A DNA stretch of 6,408 nucleotides from Clostridiaceae bacterium (GTDB lineage: Bacteria > Bacillota_A > Clostridia > Acetivibrionales > Acetivibrionaceae), in assembly GCA_012513545.1 (NCBI GenBank), contig JAAZCB010000839.1, positions 1 through 6,408 of the forward strand, written 5' to 3'. The notes below the pieces were generated by a model. It made no database searches, was not told the origin of the DNA, and saw only the letters and a list, made by a program, of their open reading frames with translations. How positions within the stretch are numbered: the stretch's first letter is position 1; every line of letters begins with the position of its first letter. Both the position numbers and the translations under genes were made by a program. This document shows, piece after piece, positions 4,881 to 6,408 of the stretch.

Positions 4881-6408
4881 ATGGATGTCAAGATTCGAAG
4901 GAGTTTAGGGATTTTAACTGTTCTTGTATTTCTATTGGCTAATGTTGTAATTGTAAGTGCAGAAGTTCCTGACATTAAGTCTCATTGGGCTGAAGAGGTT
5001 GTAACCAGTTGGATTGGCCAGGGATTAATAAGTGGTTATGAAGATGGTTCATTCAAACCTAACGACCCGGTAAAAAGAGCTGAGTTTGTTGCATTTTCAA
5101 ACAGAGTACTTAAGCTTTTGGACAAGTCTGAATCCGCATTTAATGATGTATCGGCAAATGCATGGTACAGCGAAGATGTTTTGAAAGCAGTAGAAGCGGA
5201 CATGATTAAAGGATATGGCGATGGAATATTCAAGCCTGAAGCACCAATAACAAGGCAAGAAGCAGCTGTGGTGCTTTTTAACGCATTTGAATTGGCTGTT
5301 GATGAAAGCAATTCTGCCAACAGTTTTGCCGATTCGGGAAAGATAGCTTCATGGGCAAAAAGCGCTGTAAGTTCTTTGTATAAAGAAGGTTATGTAAAAG
5401 GCAGGACGGGGAATAATTTTGCTCCTACTGATAATATTACCAGAGCTGAAACTGTGGCTATGATAAACAACATTATGGGAACTCTCATAAAGTCGGGTGG
5501 AGAATTTACCAACTCCGTAAAGGGAAACCTTGTGGTTAATACGGCCAACGTAGTCTTAAAGGGCATGGAAATCGAGGGAGACCTTTATCTTACACAAGGT
5601 ATAGGCGAAGGCGAGATTGTCCTTGACAACGTTATTGTCAAAGGAAGAACAGTAGTAAAAGGTGGAGGTTCCGACAGTATCGTTTTCAAAAATACAAAAC
5701 TGGGTAAAGATCTTCTTGTTAATAAAAAAGGCGCTAACAAGGTAAGAATAGTTGCTCAGGGAGGAACAGAGATACCAAAAGTCAGCCTGAAATCTCCTGC
5801 CAAACTCCTGGAATCAGAATTAACAGGTAAGGGATTTGAAATAGTTAATATAGCTGTTGTTAAAAATGTAAAAGCAACAGGTAATGTAGAACTTGATGGA
5901 GATTTTACAGATGTTTCCGTTGACACCGAAGACTCAAAGGTTGATGTTATAAAAGGTACAATATCAAACATCAATATTCAGGCTAAAGCTGAAGTAAGTA
6001 TCAGCGGCGGAACCATCAATGCTATAAAAGTCGCACCTCAAGCGGCTGCTGCTATTGTTTCAATAGCAAAAGTTGCTATAGTAAAATTACTGGATGTAGC
6101 AGCAAAAGCTGACATAAGAATAGCAGGAAAGCTTGAGAGCATTACAGTTCAGAAGGAAGCAGCCGATGCAACTATAAATGTTGATGAAGGTGCTCAGGTA
6201 TTAGCAATTACAATTGAAGCAAAGATAACAATAACCGGTAAGGGTGTTATCACTACTGCAACAATAAATGTATCAGGTGTTGTTATTGAAACCAAGCCGG
6301 CAAATGTAACACTCGGACAAAACGTAACATCAACAATTGGCGAAGAAACAGTAACCGGTGACACTTCATCGTCAACAGGCGGCGGTGGCGGTGGCGGCGG
6401 CGATGACG
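4881..6408 (+). CDS. Secreted S-layer homology (SLH) domain protein with beta-rich repeat region, 3' end cut by window
   Basis: The ATG at 4881 follows an excellent GAGGAGGG (4868-4875). The frame stays open to the edge, giving 509 residues. A signal peptide is clear: MDVKIRR, then a hydrophobic stretch (9-25), then VSA with likely cleavage after Ala27. Three SLH domains follow at about 30-77, 87-136 and 149-199. They carry the motifs GYEDGSFKP/KRAE (52-60, 65-68), GYGDGIFKP/TRQE (111-119, 124-127) and FAPTDNITRAE (180-190). Three tandem SLH domains normally bind secondary cell-wall polymer and anchor a protein to the Gram-positive wall. Residues about 205-485 are Val/Ile/Lys/Gly-rich with short repeating strands (for example GNLVVNTANVVLKGMEIEGD, 215-234). 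They contain no Cys and look like a beta-solenoid. A Ser/Thr stretch then leads into eight glycines (500-507) and DD, a probable flexible linker to a further domain outside the window. It could be an S-layer structural protein or a wall-anchored protein with an unseen C-terminal function. Confidence 0.92.
   Translation, partial: MDVKIRRSLGILTVLVFLLANVVIVSAEVPDIKSHWAEEVVTSWIGQGLISGYEDGSFKPNDPVKRAEFVAFSNRVLKLLDKSESAFNDVSANAWYSEDVLKAVEADMIKGYGDGIFKPEAPITRQEAAVVLFNAFELAVDESNSANSFADSGKIASWAKSAVSSLYKEGYVKGRTGNNFAPTDNITRAETVAMINNIMGTLIKSGGEFTNSVKGNLVVNTANVVLKGMEIEGDLYLTQGIGEGEIVLDNVIVKGRTVVKGGGSDSIVFKNTKLGKDLLVNKKGANKVRIVAQGGTEIPKVSLKSPAKLLESELTGKGFEIVNIAVVKNVKATGNVELDGDFTDVSVDTEDSKVDVIKGTISNINIQAKAEVSISGGTINAIKVAPQAAAAIVSIAKVAIVKLLDVAAKADIRIAGKLESITVQKEAADATINVDEGAQVLAITIEAKITITGKGVITTATINVSGVVIETKPANVTLGQNVTSTIGEETVTGDTSSSTGGGGGGGGDD

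Noticed and set aside
6051..6067. 7-bp inverted repeat GCTATTG/CAATAGC with a 3-base loop in the SLH gene
   Set aside because: It is a short hairpin within coding sequence of repetitive Ala/Val/Ile codons. It has no U-run and no sign of function.

Overview
The window looks like chromosomal DNA from a low-GC Gram-positive bacterium, most likely an anaerobic clostridium. The basis is AT-rich DNA, strong purine-rich ribosome binding sites, near-consensus sigma-A promoters, a long-form RecD2 helicase and a secreted protein with three S-layer homology (SLH) domains. Species cannot be fixed from the sequence alone. Five protein genes are visible, two of them cut by the window edges. There is no tRNA, rRNA, CRISPR array or complete insertion sequence.

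Left part (1-630): a leftward gene for a GHKL ATP-binding protein of the RsbW/SpoIIAB anti-sigma kinase type runs off the left edge. About 213 bases of divergent intergenic DNA separate it from the rightward genes. On its side this spacer holds a good extended -10 promoter, and on the other side only weak candidates.

Middle (631-3371): an unrecognised 186-residue protein is followed after 29 bases by recD2, an SF1B DNA helicase with all motifs intact, so the two probably form one transcript. The unknown gene carries a perfect 21-bp inverted repeat with a 7-base loop, inserted in frame. It looks like a REP/RAYT-type mobile palindrome that became coding sequence.

Right part (3454-6408): a promoter matching the consensus exactly (TTGACA, 17 bases, TATAAT) precedes a 370-residue protein with a receiver-like N-terminus and a MinD/ParA/CpaE-type P-loop ATPase domain that has lost several canonical catalytic residues. 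After a 215-base AT-rich spacer with a weak possible terminator and a plausible promoter comes a secreted SLH protein. It has a signal peptide, three SLH domains, a long Val/Ile-rich repetitive beta region and a polyglycine linker, where the window ends.

Functionally this is a mixed neighbourhood: regulation, DNA repair, a ParA-like positioning or assembly ATPase, and cell-surface structure. Nothing proves a single system. The points most worth a second look are the in-frame palindrome, the unknown recD2 partner and the degenerate CpaE-like ATPase next to an S-layer gene.
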